From: CAYOXD01 sp964407825
GTDB lineage: Bacteria; Desulfobacterota; Desulfobacteria; Desulfobacterales; JAFDDL01
Direction of reading: 5' to 3'
DNA: 10,255 bases
NCBI GenBank assembly: GCA_964407825.1
Contig: CAYOXD010000108.1
Coordinates: 1-10,255 of the forward strand
Position 1 is the stretch's first letter. Every line of letters begins with the position of its first letter. The notes below the pieces were generated by a model. The model saw only the letters and a program-made list of their open reading frames with translations. It made no database searches and was not told where the DNA came from. Shown one piece after another: positions 1 to 6,661 of the stretch. Position numbers and translations under genes: made by a program.

Positions 1-253
1 GTCGTCGGGGCGGTGTCGAACCGAGTTGATAGGGGACAGGCACCTCCATGGGGTTGGCGGCAAAGCGGTTTGCCAGTCTTTCCGCAGCCTGGATCTGTTG
101 CGGATCGAGTTCGGCCCGGACGCTGGCCAGAGCCCTTGCCATGGGCGGGAAATGCAGCCCCCGTTCGGCGGCGGCTTTCATCAGGGCATACCCCAGCATC
201 GGGTCGATTGGGGCGCCTCTTCCACGCGCCCTGTTTGTGCCCATATTGTACAT
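1..253 (-). CDS. Sel1-like repeat protein, C-terminal part, runs off the left edge
   Basis: An open frame on the minus strand continues without a stop from the ATG at 253 to the window edge (84 codons). Residues 1-33 (starting MYNMGTNRARGRG) fit one Sel1-like repeat, with the usual G-x-G, then D, then Y-A-L-x-K-A-A-A-E-R-G pattern. This is followed by a segment with AELDPQQIQAAERLANRF, which resembles the closing helix often seen at the end of Sel1-repeat proteins. Sel1 repeats form helical solenoids for protein-protein contact. The frame extends 5' of this ATG to an in-frame TGA near 310, and residues just before the ATG (LFGVTSA) also look repeat-like, so real N-terminal repeats may be lost by a frameshift or deletion. 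No convincing ribosome binding site precedes 253. It is either a small one-repeat protein with an uncertain start or the remnant of a larger gene. Confidence 0.5.
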   Translation of the reverse strand, partial: MYNMGTNRARGRGAPIDPMLGYALMKAAAERGLHFPPMARALASVRAELDPQQIQAAERLANRFAANPMEVPVPYQLGSTPPRR

Positions 254-395
254 GGCGGAAGTTACACCAAACAGCGTGGTTGATGGCGCTGGGGAATCGC
301 CGCGAGCGCGTCAACCGCCATCGCCAGAATCATAACAGTTGTTACAGGGGGCGCTTCCCGGGAAAGCCGTGGGAAGGGGAGGCGCGCACGGCGCT

Positions 396-1922
396 TCACA
401 GGTCGAAGCGGATTCCCTGTGCCAGTGGCAGCTCTGTGGAGCGGTTGACGGTATTGGTCTGGCGGCGCATGTAGGCCTTCCAGGCGTCGGAACCGGCTTC
501 ACGGCCGCCGCCCGTATCCTTTTCGCCGCCGAAGGCGCCGCCGATCTCCGCGCCCGAGGTGCCGACGTTCACGTTGGCGATGCCGCAGTCGCTGCCCTGG
601 TGGCTGAGGTAGTATTCGGATTCGCCAAGGTCCCGGGTGAAGAGGGCCGAGGAGAGGCCTTGGGGGACGTCGTTTTGAAGGTCCACGGCTTCCTCCAGAC
701 GCTCATAGGGCATCAGGTAGAGGATGGGGGCGAAGGTTTCCCGCCGCAGCAGGATGCTGTCTTCCGGCACCTCGCAGATGCAGGGCCTTACATAGGTGCC
801 CGCATCGAAGATGCCGCCGGTGAGGACCTCGCCGCCGCACAGGATGCGGCCCCCTTGCCGCCGGACTTCGGCGAGGGCCGCCTGCATGGTATCCACCGCG
901 GCCCTGTCGATCAGCGGGCCCATGAGGGTGTCCGGGGCCAGGGGATCTCCGATGGATACCTGGGCATAGGCCTTCAGCAGCGCGTCTTTCAGGCGATCGT
1001 AGATCTTCCGGTGGGCGATGACCCGGCGGGTGGTGGTGCAGCGCTGGCCCGCGGTCCCCACGGCACCGAAGACGATGGCCCGCACCGCGATGGCCAGATC
1101 CGCGCTGGGGGCGACAATCACGGCGTTGTTTCCGCCGAGCTCCAGAAGGGTTCTGCCCAGGCGGCCGGCCACCGTGGCAGCCACATGGCGGCCCATGGCG
1201 ACGCTGCCGGTGGCGGAGACAAGGGGCAGGCGCCGGTCCGAAAGGAGGGCCTCGCCCACGGTGGCCCGATCGCCCATGACGATGGTGGCGATGCCCGGCG
1301 GAAGATCGTTTTTCCGGAACACGTCCCAGATGATGTTCATGGTGGCAGCCGCGCACAGCAGGGCCTTGGAACTGGGCTTCCATACCACCGTGTCGCCGGC
1401 TGCAAGGGCGATCATGGCGTTCCATGCCCAGACGGCCACAGGGAAGTTAAAGGCGGTGATGACGCCCACCGGTCCGAGGGGGTGCCATTGCTCCATCAGG
1501 CGATGCCCGGGCCGCTCGCTGGGCATGGTCAGCCCATAGAGCATGCGGGATTGGCCCACCGCCAGGTCGGCCATGTCGATCATCTCCTGGACTTCCCCCT
1601 CTCCCTCCGCCCGGATTTTTCCCACCTCAAGGCTGATGAGGGCGCCCAGATCCCCTTTGGCCCGGCGGAGGGCCTCGCCGATCTGGCGTACGATCTCCCC
1701 CCGTTTGGGCGCCGGCACCCTGCGCCAGGTGAGAAAGGCCTCCCGGGCCGAGGCCGCCACCCGGTCATAATCGGATGCATCCGCCAGCTGGACCCTGCCC
1801 AGCAGGTTTCCGTTCACCGGCGAGCGGGTCTCCACAAGCGGCCCGTGGCAGTTCATCCAGGCACCGTCGCCCGCACCGGCCTGGGGATCGGTAAGGCCCA
1901 GGGTTTCAAGAATGGCGTCCAT
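396..1922 (-). CDS. amaB: ALDH7-family aldehyde dehydrogenase (antiquitin-like; probable aminoadipate-semialdehyde dehydrogenase)
   Basis: NAD(P)-dependent, cytosolic aldehyde dehydrogenase of 508 aa, full length for the family. Visible catalytic elements are Asn159 (in TAFNF), Lys182 (WKPS), general base Glu261 (LLELGG), nucleophile Cys295 (GTAGQRC) and the cofactor motif Glu395-x-Phe (ETFAP). The C-terminal block GTSGAEIGGAFGGEK followed by GGGREAGSDAWKAYMRR is a hallmark of the ALDH7 (antiquitin) subfamily, which oxidises 2-aminoadipate 6-semialdehyde (in equilibrium with piperideine-6-carboxylate) to 2-aminoadipate in lysine breakdown. The start has a good Shine-Dalgarno (AGGAGG, 5 nt from ATG) lying inside the end of the upstream aminotransferase gene. 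One base separates the two genes, so they are cotranscribed and probably translationally coupled. The family assignment is firm. The exact substrate is inferred from the family and the aminotransferase neighbour, and other omega-semialdehydes are possible, so the symbol is tentative. Confidence 0.9.
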   Translation of the reverse strand: MDAILETLGLTDPQAGAGDGAWMNCHGPLVETRSPVNGNLLGRVQLADASDYDRVAASAREAFLTWRRVPAPKRGEIVRQIGEALRRAKGDLGALISLEVGKIRAEGEGEVQEMIDMADLAVGQSRMLYGLTMPSERPGHRLMEQWHPLGPVGVITAFNFPVAVWAWNAMIALAAGDTVVWKPSSKALLCAAATMNIIWDVFRKNDLPPGIATIVMGDRATVGEALLSDRRLPLVSATGSVAMGRHVAATVAGRLGRTLLELGGNNAVIVAPSADLAIAVRAIVFGAVGTAGQRCTTTRRVIAHRKIYDRLKDALLKAYAQVSIGDPLAPDTLMGPLIDRAAVDTMQAALAEVRRQGGRILCGGEVLTGGIFDAGTYVRPCICEVPEDSILLRRETFAPILYLMPYERLEEAVDLQNDVPQGLSSALFTRDLGESEYYLSHQGSDCGIANVNVGTSGAEIGGAFGGEKDTGGGREAGSDAWKAYMRRQTNTVNRSTELPLAQGIRFDL

Positions 1923-1923
1923 G

Positions 1924-3255
1924 TCAGCCTCCTTTTTGCCTTTCTTGCAGGATTTCTTCTAAAATTCCGAGACCCGTATCGATTTCCTCGGCCGAGACCG
2001 TCAGCGGCGGGCAGAAGCGGATGCTGTTGGCGCCGCACCCGAGAAGGAGGAGTCCCTTTCGAAAGGCGGCCAGCACCAGTTCCGTTCGCAGTCCATGGGC
2101 AGGCGTTTTTTTCTCCCGGTCCTTCACGAGTTCGATGGCGCACATGAGGCCCTTGCCCCGTACATCCCCGATGCATTCGAAGCGGTCCTGGAGGGCCCTC
2201 AGGCCGGCGAGCAGCCGATCTCCCTGAACGGCCGCATTTTCCATCAGCTCGCTTTCCAGAAGATCGATGGTCGCAAGGGCGGCGGCACAGGAGACGGGGT
2301 TGCCGCCGAAGGTGGAGGCATGGGAGCCGGCCTCCCAGTCCATGATCCGCGCTCCGGCCACCATGGCGCCGAGGGGCATTCCCGAGGCGATCCCCTTGGC
2401 CAGGGCCATGATGTCCGGCGCCACCCCGAAATGGGACATGGCGAACATCCTGCCCGTTCGGCCCATGCCGGTTTGCACCTCGTCGGCCACGAAGAGGATG
2501 CCGTATGCCTCGGCCAGCTTCTTGAGCTCTTGGTGAAATTCCGGAGGCGGAACGATGTAACCGCCTTCCCCCTGAATCGGCTCGATGATGATGGCCGCCA
2601 CCTCTTCGGCCGGAAGGGTGGTCCTGAAGAGGGTCTCCTCGATCCATTTGACACAGTAGATGTCGCACCGGGGGTAGCTCAGCTGGTAGGGGCATCGATA
2701 GCAGTAGGCGTAAGGGATATGGGTGATGCCGGGAACCAGGGGGCTGTAGTTCTTCTTCTGGATCGCCTTGCTGGCCGTCAGGGACAGGGCCCCCATGGTG
2801 CGGCCGTGGAAGGCGCCGAAAAAGGCGATATTCAGATCCCGCCGGGTGTGCCAGCGGGCCAGCTTGAAGGCGGCCTCCACCGCCTCGGCTCCGGAGTTGC
2901 CGAAATAGACCTTCTTTTTCCCGGCGCCCGGTGCCAGCTTTGCCAGACGTTCCGCCAGCAGTATCTGGGGGGTATAATAAAAATCCGTTCCGGACATGTG
3001 CAGCAGGTCGCCGGCCTGGGCCCTGATGGCATTGGTCACATCGGGATGACAGTGGCCGGTGGCGCAAACGGCGATGCCGGCCGTGAAGTCGAGAAACTCG
3101 TTTCCATCCACATCCGTTATCCACAGCCCCTTGGCCTTATGGGCCACCAGGGGATACATGCGGGTGTAGGAGGGCGAGACGTAGGCCTGATCGAGATGGA
3201 TCAGTTTCCGGGCCTTCGGTCCGGGCAGCTGCGTTTTGATCACGGGCTTTTTCAT
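1924..3255 (-). CDS. Class III (acetylornithine/GABA-type) PLP-dependent aminotransferase
   Basis: Fold-type I PLP enzyme of 443 aa from the chosen start. It shows the PLP-phosphate loop GNSGAEAVEAA, the aromatic G-A-F-H-G-R-T-M segment, EPIQGEGGY, the PLP pyridine Asp in FVADEVQTGMGRTG (Asp258), the Schiff-base Lys287 in LAKGIASGMPLGA, and STFGGNPVSCAAAL. The family moves an omega-amino group to 2-oxoglutarate (GABA, ornithine, acetylornithine, lysine). The subgroup also contains archaeal aminotransferases and amino-acid racemases, so the substrate cannot be read from sequence alone. Pairing with an ALDH7 dehydrogenase favours lysine 6-amination chemistry. A cysteine-rich loop (CYRCPYQLSYPRCDIYC, residues 185-201) is unusual against textbook GabT/ArgD. 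The start at 3255 is preferred over the ATG at 3273: AGGAG lies 5 nt before it, while the upstream ATG has no ribosome binding site. First gene of the operon, with its own promoter at 3315-3344. Confidence 0.88.
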   Translation of the reverse strand: MKKPVIKTQLPGPKARKLIHLDQAYVSPSYTRMYPLVAHKAKGLWITDVDGNEFLDFTAGIAVCATGHCHPDVTNAIRAQAGDLLHMSGTDFYYTPQILLAERLAKLAPGAGKKKVYFGNSGAEAVEAAFKLARWHTRRDLNIAFFGAFHGRTMGALSLTASKAIQKKNYSPLVPGITHIPYAYCYRCPYQLSYPRCDIYCVKWIEETLFRTTLPAEEVAAIIIEPIQGEGGYIVPPPEFHQELKKLAEAYGILFVADEVQTGMGRTGRMFAMSHFGVAPDIMALAKGIASGMPLGAMVAGARIMDWEAGSHASTFGGNPVSCAAALATIDLLESELMENAAVQGDRLLAGLRALQDRFECIGDVRGKGLMCAIELVKDREKKTPAHGLRTELVLAAFRKGLLLLGCGANSIRFCPPLTVSAEEIDTGLGILEEILQERQKGG

Positions 3256-3314
3256 GGGAGCTCCTGGCGGCATAGGGGTTTCTGGGGATGGCGACCGCTG
3301 ACCTTACCATGTTT

Positions 3315-3344
3315 AAAATAAGCCCTTTACCGGAAAAAGGTCAA
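3315..3344 (-). promoter_or_regulatory. Sigma70-type promoter of the aminotransferase/ALDH operon
   Basis: Reading the minus strand, TTGACC (3344-3339) is followed after 18 bp by TATTTT (3320-3315). The predicted transcription start is near 3308, giving a leader of about 50 nt before the ATG at 3255. The match is good at -35 (5 of 6) and moderate at -10. Position and orientation suit the operon. Confidence 0.55.
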
Positions 3345-3393
3345 GTTGTCCGAACCCCTGGTCGAACACGGCCGGGTTTAATGGACCTTGTTC

Positions 3394-3422
3394 CGTTAGA
3401 ATCGCTGCTGTGCTGCCTAACG
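3394..3422. promoter_or_regulatory. Inverted repeat upstream of the PilZ-gene promoter (possible operator)
   Basis: CGTTAG (3394-3399) and CTAACG (3417-3422) form a perfect 6-bp inverted repeat with a 17-bp spacer. The right arm ends two bases before the -35 box at 3425, a position typical of activator sites. Arms this short can arise by chance, so the call rests mainly on location. Confidence 0.25.
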
Positions 3423-3424
3423 AG

Positions 3425-3454
3425 TTGACACCGCAATCTTTTTTTGGTTATAGA
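3425..3454 (+). promoter_or_regulatory. Sigma70-type promoter of the PilZ/receiver gene
   Basis: A perfect -35 TTGACA (3425-3430), an 18-bp spacer and TATAGA (3449-3454) give a strong housekeeping-type promoter, with a transcription start near 3461. A TTG codon at 3444 that could extend the reading frame lies inside this promoter, which supports the downstream ATG at 3483 as the true start. Confidence 0.65.
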
Positions 3455-3482
3455 ACAATCCATGGATGGGGGTGAGGCAGGG

Positions 3483-4922
3483 ATGAAAGCAGCGGAGAAA
3501 ATAGAAAAACCGGACGAGTTGCGGGCGCATTTCCAGTCCCTTGCCGATAAGCAGATCCAGGTCCGCCTCTTTACACGGGGCGGGAAATTCCTCTCCACGG
3601 CACGGGTCCGCCTGGCGGCGGACAGCGCCGACGGCCTGCGTCTCTCCTCCTTTCCCTTCAACTGGTCCGATTATCCGGTCCTGTCCTTCCATTACAATTA
3701 TGGGGAATGCTCCTGCGTTTTTCAAGCCCGGCCCGTCGGTGTACGGGAGACGTACCTCCAGGTGGAGCTCCCGGGCGCTGTGCTCCTCTTTGACCGGCGA
3801 GAACACTTCCGGGTGAAGCCGGTGCCGCTGGAACCTGTGGTCGTCCGGATCTGGGTGCCGGAAATGCCGCAAATCCGCCTCAATGCCGCTGATGTGAGCA
3901 GTGGGGGATTTTCCGTGCTGGTCCCCCGCCGGATGCGTTTTTTCGGAATGGGCTTGACCATGCCCGTGGCGATCGATCTTCCCCATGAGGAGAGAATCAG
4001 CACCGAGGCGGTGGTCATGGGAAGCTACACCTTTCTGGATGTCTCTCGGATCGGCTATAAGTTTACCCATCTGGGTGGGAAGGCGCGCGGTGCCTTGATG
4101 TCCTACTGCGTCCAGCGTCAGCTGAACCAGAAGGACACGACTGTGGCAAGGGAGGAAAAGGATGGGGGAAAACCGCGGGTGTGCGTGATCGATTCTAACC
4201 CGGCCCCCTGCGCTTACAACTTCCTCAAGCCCATGTTTGCACTGGAAATCGTCAACCATCCGAACGCCATCGCGGATCTGCGCCAGCGACCGACCGATCT
4301 CATCGTGCTGGATGTCGAGCATGACGGGGCCTGGCAGATTCTTCAGACCGTGACCCGTGACCGGTCGCTCCAGGCACTGCCGCTGATTCTCCTGGGCCGG
4401 GGGCTGAAGACAATGGGGCGTGCCGGGGCCGTCATGCCCATCAACCTCCCCTATGATCAGGCCTTTCTCGTTCATGCGATGCAGGAGATGATATGCAAGG
4501 TCCGGCTGTCAAAGAGGATCGCGGACGCCTATTACCGCTGCTTTACCGGGGAGGGGAAGAAAATCGTGATCCTGGATCCCCTGAAGAGGCTGGCAACCCC
4601 CGCCTTCAAGGTTCTGGAGGAGCTGGAGTTTCAGTTGTGCTGGATTCAGAGCGAAGCCGATATCCTGTCGAACATCGAGGCGGCTGGTCCCGATCTGCTC
4701 CTGCTGGACAGCGAGACGGGTGCCGAGGCTCCCGACACCCTGTGCAGACGGATCCATCGCACCAGGGCCATCAGGGGCATCCCCAAGATCCGCCTCCTTT
4801 CCGGCGGCGAACCGGTTCCCACGTCCCTCCCTGACGATGCCGGGATTCATTTTCTTAACAAACCCTTTGACGACGATCAGCTCCTGCAGGAGGTGAACCG
4901 GGCCCTTGGCCGGAACCTCTAA
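3483..4922 (+). CDS. PilZ-domain protein with two C-terminal receiver-like domains
   Basis: A soluble 479-aa protein with three modules. Residues 10-100 resemble the YcgR-type N-terminal beta domain that precedes PilZ. Residues 104-215 are a PilZ domain with both cyclic-di-GMP binding signatures: R106-x-x-x-R110 (RREHFR) and D137-x-S-x-x-G142 (DVSSGG). Residues about 230-337 form a receiver-like fold with an Asp at the phospho-acceptor strand (D277 in DLIVLD), but the conserved Lys is absent (INLPY) and the switch Thr/Ser is replaced by Gly (LLGRG). Residues about 359-476 are a second receiver with D409 (DLLLLD), S440 and K460 (NKPF), but only one acid (D365) in the usual acidic pair. It probably couples cyclic-di-GMP to a protein-protein output. 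No effector domain, kinase or motility gene is adjacent. The start is chosen for GGTGAG 6 nt upstream and for the promoter just before it; alternatives are ATG 3462 and TTG 3444. Confidence 0.85.
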   Translation: MKAAEKIEKPDELRAHFQSLADKQIQVRLFTRGGKFLSTARVRLAADSADGLRLSSFPFNWSDYPVLSFHYNYGECSCVFQARPVGVRETYLQVELPGAVLLFDRREHFRVKPVPLEPVVVRIWVPEMPQIRLNAADVSSGGFSVLVPRRMRFFGMGLTMPVAIDLPHEERISTEAVVMGSYTFLDVSRIGYKFTHLGGKARGALMSYCVQRQLNQKDTTVAREEKDGGKPRVCVIDSNPAPCAYNFLKPMFALEIVNHPNAIADLRQRPTDLIVLDVEHDGAWQILQTVTRDRSLQALPLILLGRGLKTMGRAGAVMPINLPYDQAFLVHAMQEMICKVRLSKRIADAYYRCFTGEGKKIVILDPLKRLATPAFKVLEELEFQLCWIQSEADILSNIEAAGPDLLLLDSETGAEAPDTLCRRIHRTRAIRGIPKIRLLSGGEPVPTSLPDDAGIHFLNKPFDDDQLLQEVNRALGRNL

Positions 4923-4951
4923 GGGTCTGTTTGAAATTTCCCTTGTATCGG

Positions 4952-4969
4952 CCCTGATTCGGGGTTTTT
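4952..4969 (+). terminator. Weak intrinsic terminator after the PilZ gene
   Basis: CCCTG-ATT-CGGGG can fold into a 5-bp stem (one G-U pair) and is followed directly by TTTTT, 30 nt after the stop codon. The stem is short, so efficiency is doubtful, but position and U-tract fit. Confidence 0.45.
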
Positions 4970-5019
4970 GAGCAGGCGCTACCGCATTTTCGCATGCTCG
5001 CCTCCCGGGCCAGGTGATA

Positions 5020-5931
5020 TCAGCCCTGGGGATACACCATTTTTCCGCTCAGTTTGGTGTCATATCCGTCGAAGCGCTGGGCCAGGTCGGAAAAGTCGCC
5101 CTCGTGCAACAGTCCCACCAGAAGCTGAACCCCCTGGTCGAAGAAGCGGTCCTTGGCGATTAAAAGATCGTATCGTTCCCAGCGAAGGGGAATGAAATCG
5201 AGCCCCAGGACCGAGGCGACCGGACGGATGGAGGGGCCCGCATCGATTTTCCCCGATAGCACTGCCAGCCCCACATCCATGTGGCGGTGGCACAGGTCCT
5301 GGTAACCGGATATCGTTTCCCCCGCGATGCCGCATTTTTTCAGCTCCGTGTCCAGCAGCAGGCGGGTGCCGGTCCCCAGGGGGCGATTGATGATTTTGAC
5401 ATCGGGCTTGGCCAGGTCTGACACGCTCTTGATACCTTTGGGATTTCCCCTCTGAACCAGGACCCCCTGCTCGCGAAGGCAGAAATTGACCACCGCGGGC
5501 ATCTGGCCCAGGGTTTCGCTTGCAAAATCGAAATTGTACTCCTTTTCGTTGTCCTGCATCAGGTGACTGGAGGCAATGTGGCAGCGGTTTTGCTGAAGGG
5601 CCTTGAGGCCTCCCATGCTGCCGATATTGCCAAACACCGCCAGATGCTCCGGGTAACGGTTGTTGAAATAGGAGATGGTGGCATCCAGGAGGGGATCGTT
5701 GCTGCCGGCGATGATCAAAAGCCCGTGGTAGGGCGGTAGTTGCCGCGTCGGTTCCGTGGGATAGTTGGCGGTGTTGGCTTCGATCCACTGTTCCACCAGA
5801 TGCTTCGGAAAGAGCCATTTCCCCGTGATTTTAGTGGCGGGCAACTCCTTTTCGGAGATCAATGTATAAATCATCTTTTCGTTCACATCTAAAAATTGTG
5901 CGACTTCCCGGGTTGACATGAGCTGTTTCAT
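5020..5931 (-). CDS. Transcriptional regulator: excisionase-type HTH plus PBP-like ligand domain
   Basis: A 303-aa cytosolic one-component regulator. Residues 5-51 (STREVAQFLDVNEKMIYTLI onward to VEQWIE) are an excisionase/MerR-like helix-turn-helix. Residues about 67-290 fit the PBP_like domain (periplasmic-binding-protein superfamily without a signal peptide): HGLLIIAGSNDPLLD, then GSMGGLKALQQNRCHIASSH, INRPLGTGTRLLLD, and GLDFIPLRWERYDLLI. Relatives of this architecture occur near molybdate/tungstate and other oxyanion uptake genes and are thought to sense small ligands. Here no transporter lies within the window, so the ligand is unknown. Ribosome binding site: AGAGAGG about 6 nt before the ATG. 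It has its own promoter (6021-6050) and a leader of about 80 nt, and converges with the PilZ gene. The domain calls are solid; the regulated target is not visible. Confidence 0.85.
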   Translation of the reverse strand: MKQLMSTREVAQFLDVNEKMIYTLISEKELPATKITGKWLFPKHLVEQWIEANTANYPTEPTRQLPPYHGLLIIAGSNDPLLDATISYFNNRYPEHLAVFGNIGSMGGLKALQQNRCHIASSHLMQDNEKEYNFDFASETLGQMPAVVNFCLREQGVLVQRGNPKGIKSVSDLAKPDVKIINRPLGTGTRLLLDTELKKCGIAGETISGYQDLCHRHMDVGLAVLSGKIDAGPSIRPVASVLGLDFIPLRWERYDLLIAKDRFFDQGVQLLVGLLHEGDFSDLAQRFDGYDTKLSGKMVYPQG

Positions 5932-6020
5932 GGATGGCCTCTCTCTCCCCCTTTGCCAGGTCGTATTTAATCCCGTAGCGTCTTAAACTTACCAGCGACA
6001 CCCAGCACTGATGATGATTT

Positions 6021-6050
6021 CTTATATTTAACGTCCCTTGCCCCTGTCAA
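6021..6050 (-). promoter_or_regulatory. Sigma70-type promoter of the HTH/PBP regulator
   Basis: On the minus strand, a perfect TTGACA (6050-6045) is separated by 18 bp from TATAAG (6026-6021). The predicted start near 6014 leaves a leader of about 80 nt before the ATG at 5931, which is long enough for autoregulatory binding. Confidence 0.65.
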
Positions 6051-6196
6051 TATGATTGTTCACATCCCCATGGCAGGGGCGGGACCAGCGCCGTGGGTTG
6101 ACGGGGGACGATGAGATCCTTACGTTGCGAGACAAGGACCGTTTGCGGCAGGCCGATGTCCCCGCCGGGGCTGTTCCCGGATAGCTCCCGGTCTGT

Positions 6197-6225
6197 CGGT
6201 GGATAGATTCTGCCGGTGGATAGAT
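6197..6225 (+). repeat. 12-bp direct repeat (CGGTGGATAGAT), two copies
   Basis: CGGTGGATAGAT occurs at 6197-6208 and again at 6214-6225, period 17 bp. The second copy ends directly before the Shine-Dalgarno AAGGAGG of the 103-aa gene. A degenerate third element (CCCGGATAG) lies shortly upstream. It could be a regulator or RNA-binding site, or a simple slippage duplication. Confidence 0.7.
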
Positions 6226-6238
6226 AAGGAGGCGTGAG

Positions 6239-6550
6239 ATGGACGCGAAATCGTATTGCGAACAGATGGAAAAACAGTTGATCGGCTGGAAAGCCGGAAT
6301 ATATGAGGTGCTTCGCGGGATGGAGCGGATGCCCGAGGACGAGAGCGCGTCCCTGGCCCCTTCCCTCACACGGCTCAACGCCCTGGTGGACGAGCTGGAT
6401 ACCGGCCTGGCGGAGCTCTCAGATCAGTGCCCCTTGGAGTGGTCCTCCCAGCGGGAAAGTCTCGATGATAAATTCGCCAGGATGAAGGGGACGCTGGCAA
6501 GCCTGTCGGAGCGGGTCGGGTTGCCTGACACGCTTTCATGGTTGGGATAA
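6239..6550 (+). CDS. Small conserved-looking helical protein of unknown function
   Basis: A 103-aa soluble protein, acidic and strongly amphipathic-helical throughout, with no signal peptide or membrane segment. It starts MDAKSYCEQMEKQLIGWKAG and carries a central CPLEW motif (residues about 64-68) between two long helices, so a helical bundle or coiled coil is likely. From memory it resembles small stress-type coiled-coil proteins annotated in Deltaproteobacteria, but I cannot assign a function. The start is well supported: AAGGAGG lies 6 nt before the ATG. The next gene on the same strand begins 111 nt later, so the two may be cotranscribed. Confidence 0.75.
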   Translation: MDAKSYCEQMEKQLIGWKAGIYEVLRGMERMPEDESASLAPSLTRLNALVDELDTGLAELSDQCPLEWSSQRESLDDKFARMKGTLASLSERVGLPDTLSWLG

Positions 6551-6661
6551 CCCGCATCCCGATTTGAAACGATTTGTGTTGCATTTTAAGCGAACTGACT
6601 CTAAGGAAGGGCTACCGCAAGGCATTCAAGAAACCATTGAACCTCGGGGAACCCACTGGAT

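Larger units (their letters stand above)
5932..6238. other. Divergent intergenic region between the HTH/PBP regulator and the 103-aa gene
   Basis: 307 bp without a supported gene. It holds the minus-strand promoter of the regulator (6021-6050), a weak plus-strand promoter-like pair TTGACG (6098-6103) and TACGTT (6121-6126) with a 17-bp spacer, and a 12-bp direct repeat just before the ribosome binding site of the next gene. A minus-strand frame at 6028-6378 overlaps the 103-aa gene and looks non-coding. Confidence 0.6.

Noticed and set aside
339..2147. 602-codon open frame on the plus strand, antisense to the ALDH gene
   Set aside because: It lies opposite two well-recognised genes, has low-complexity Gly/His/Asp-rich composition and no domain, and is the usual by-product of high GC at third positions.
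1853..3124. 423-codon minus-strand frame inside the aminotransferase gene
   Set aside because: Out of frame with the clear class III aminotransferase, Arg/Gly/Pro-rich and with no recognisable motif.
2095..3321. 408-codon plus-strand frame antisense to the aminotransferase
   Set aside because: Shadow of the real gene; covers its promoter too and shows no family signature.
3417..4475. 352-codon minus-strand frame opposite the PilZ gene
   Set aside because: The plus-strand frame has intact PilZ motifs, a promoter and a ribosome binding site; the antisense frame has none of these.
4970..4999. Imperfect hairpin GAGCAGGCG / CGCATGCTC between the convergent PilZ and regulator genes
   Set aside because: One mismatch, a 12-nt loop and no U-tract on either strand, so it is not supported as a terminator.
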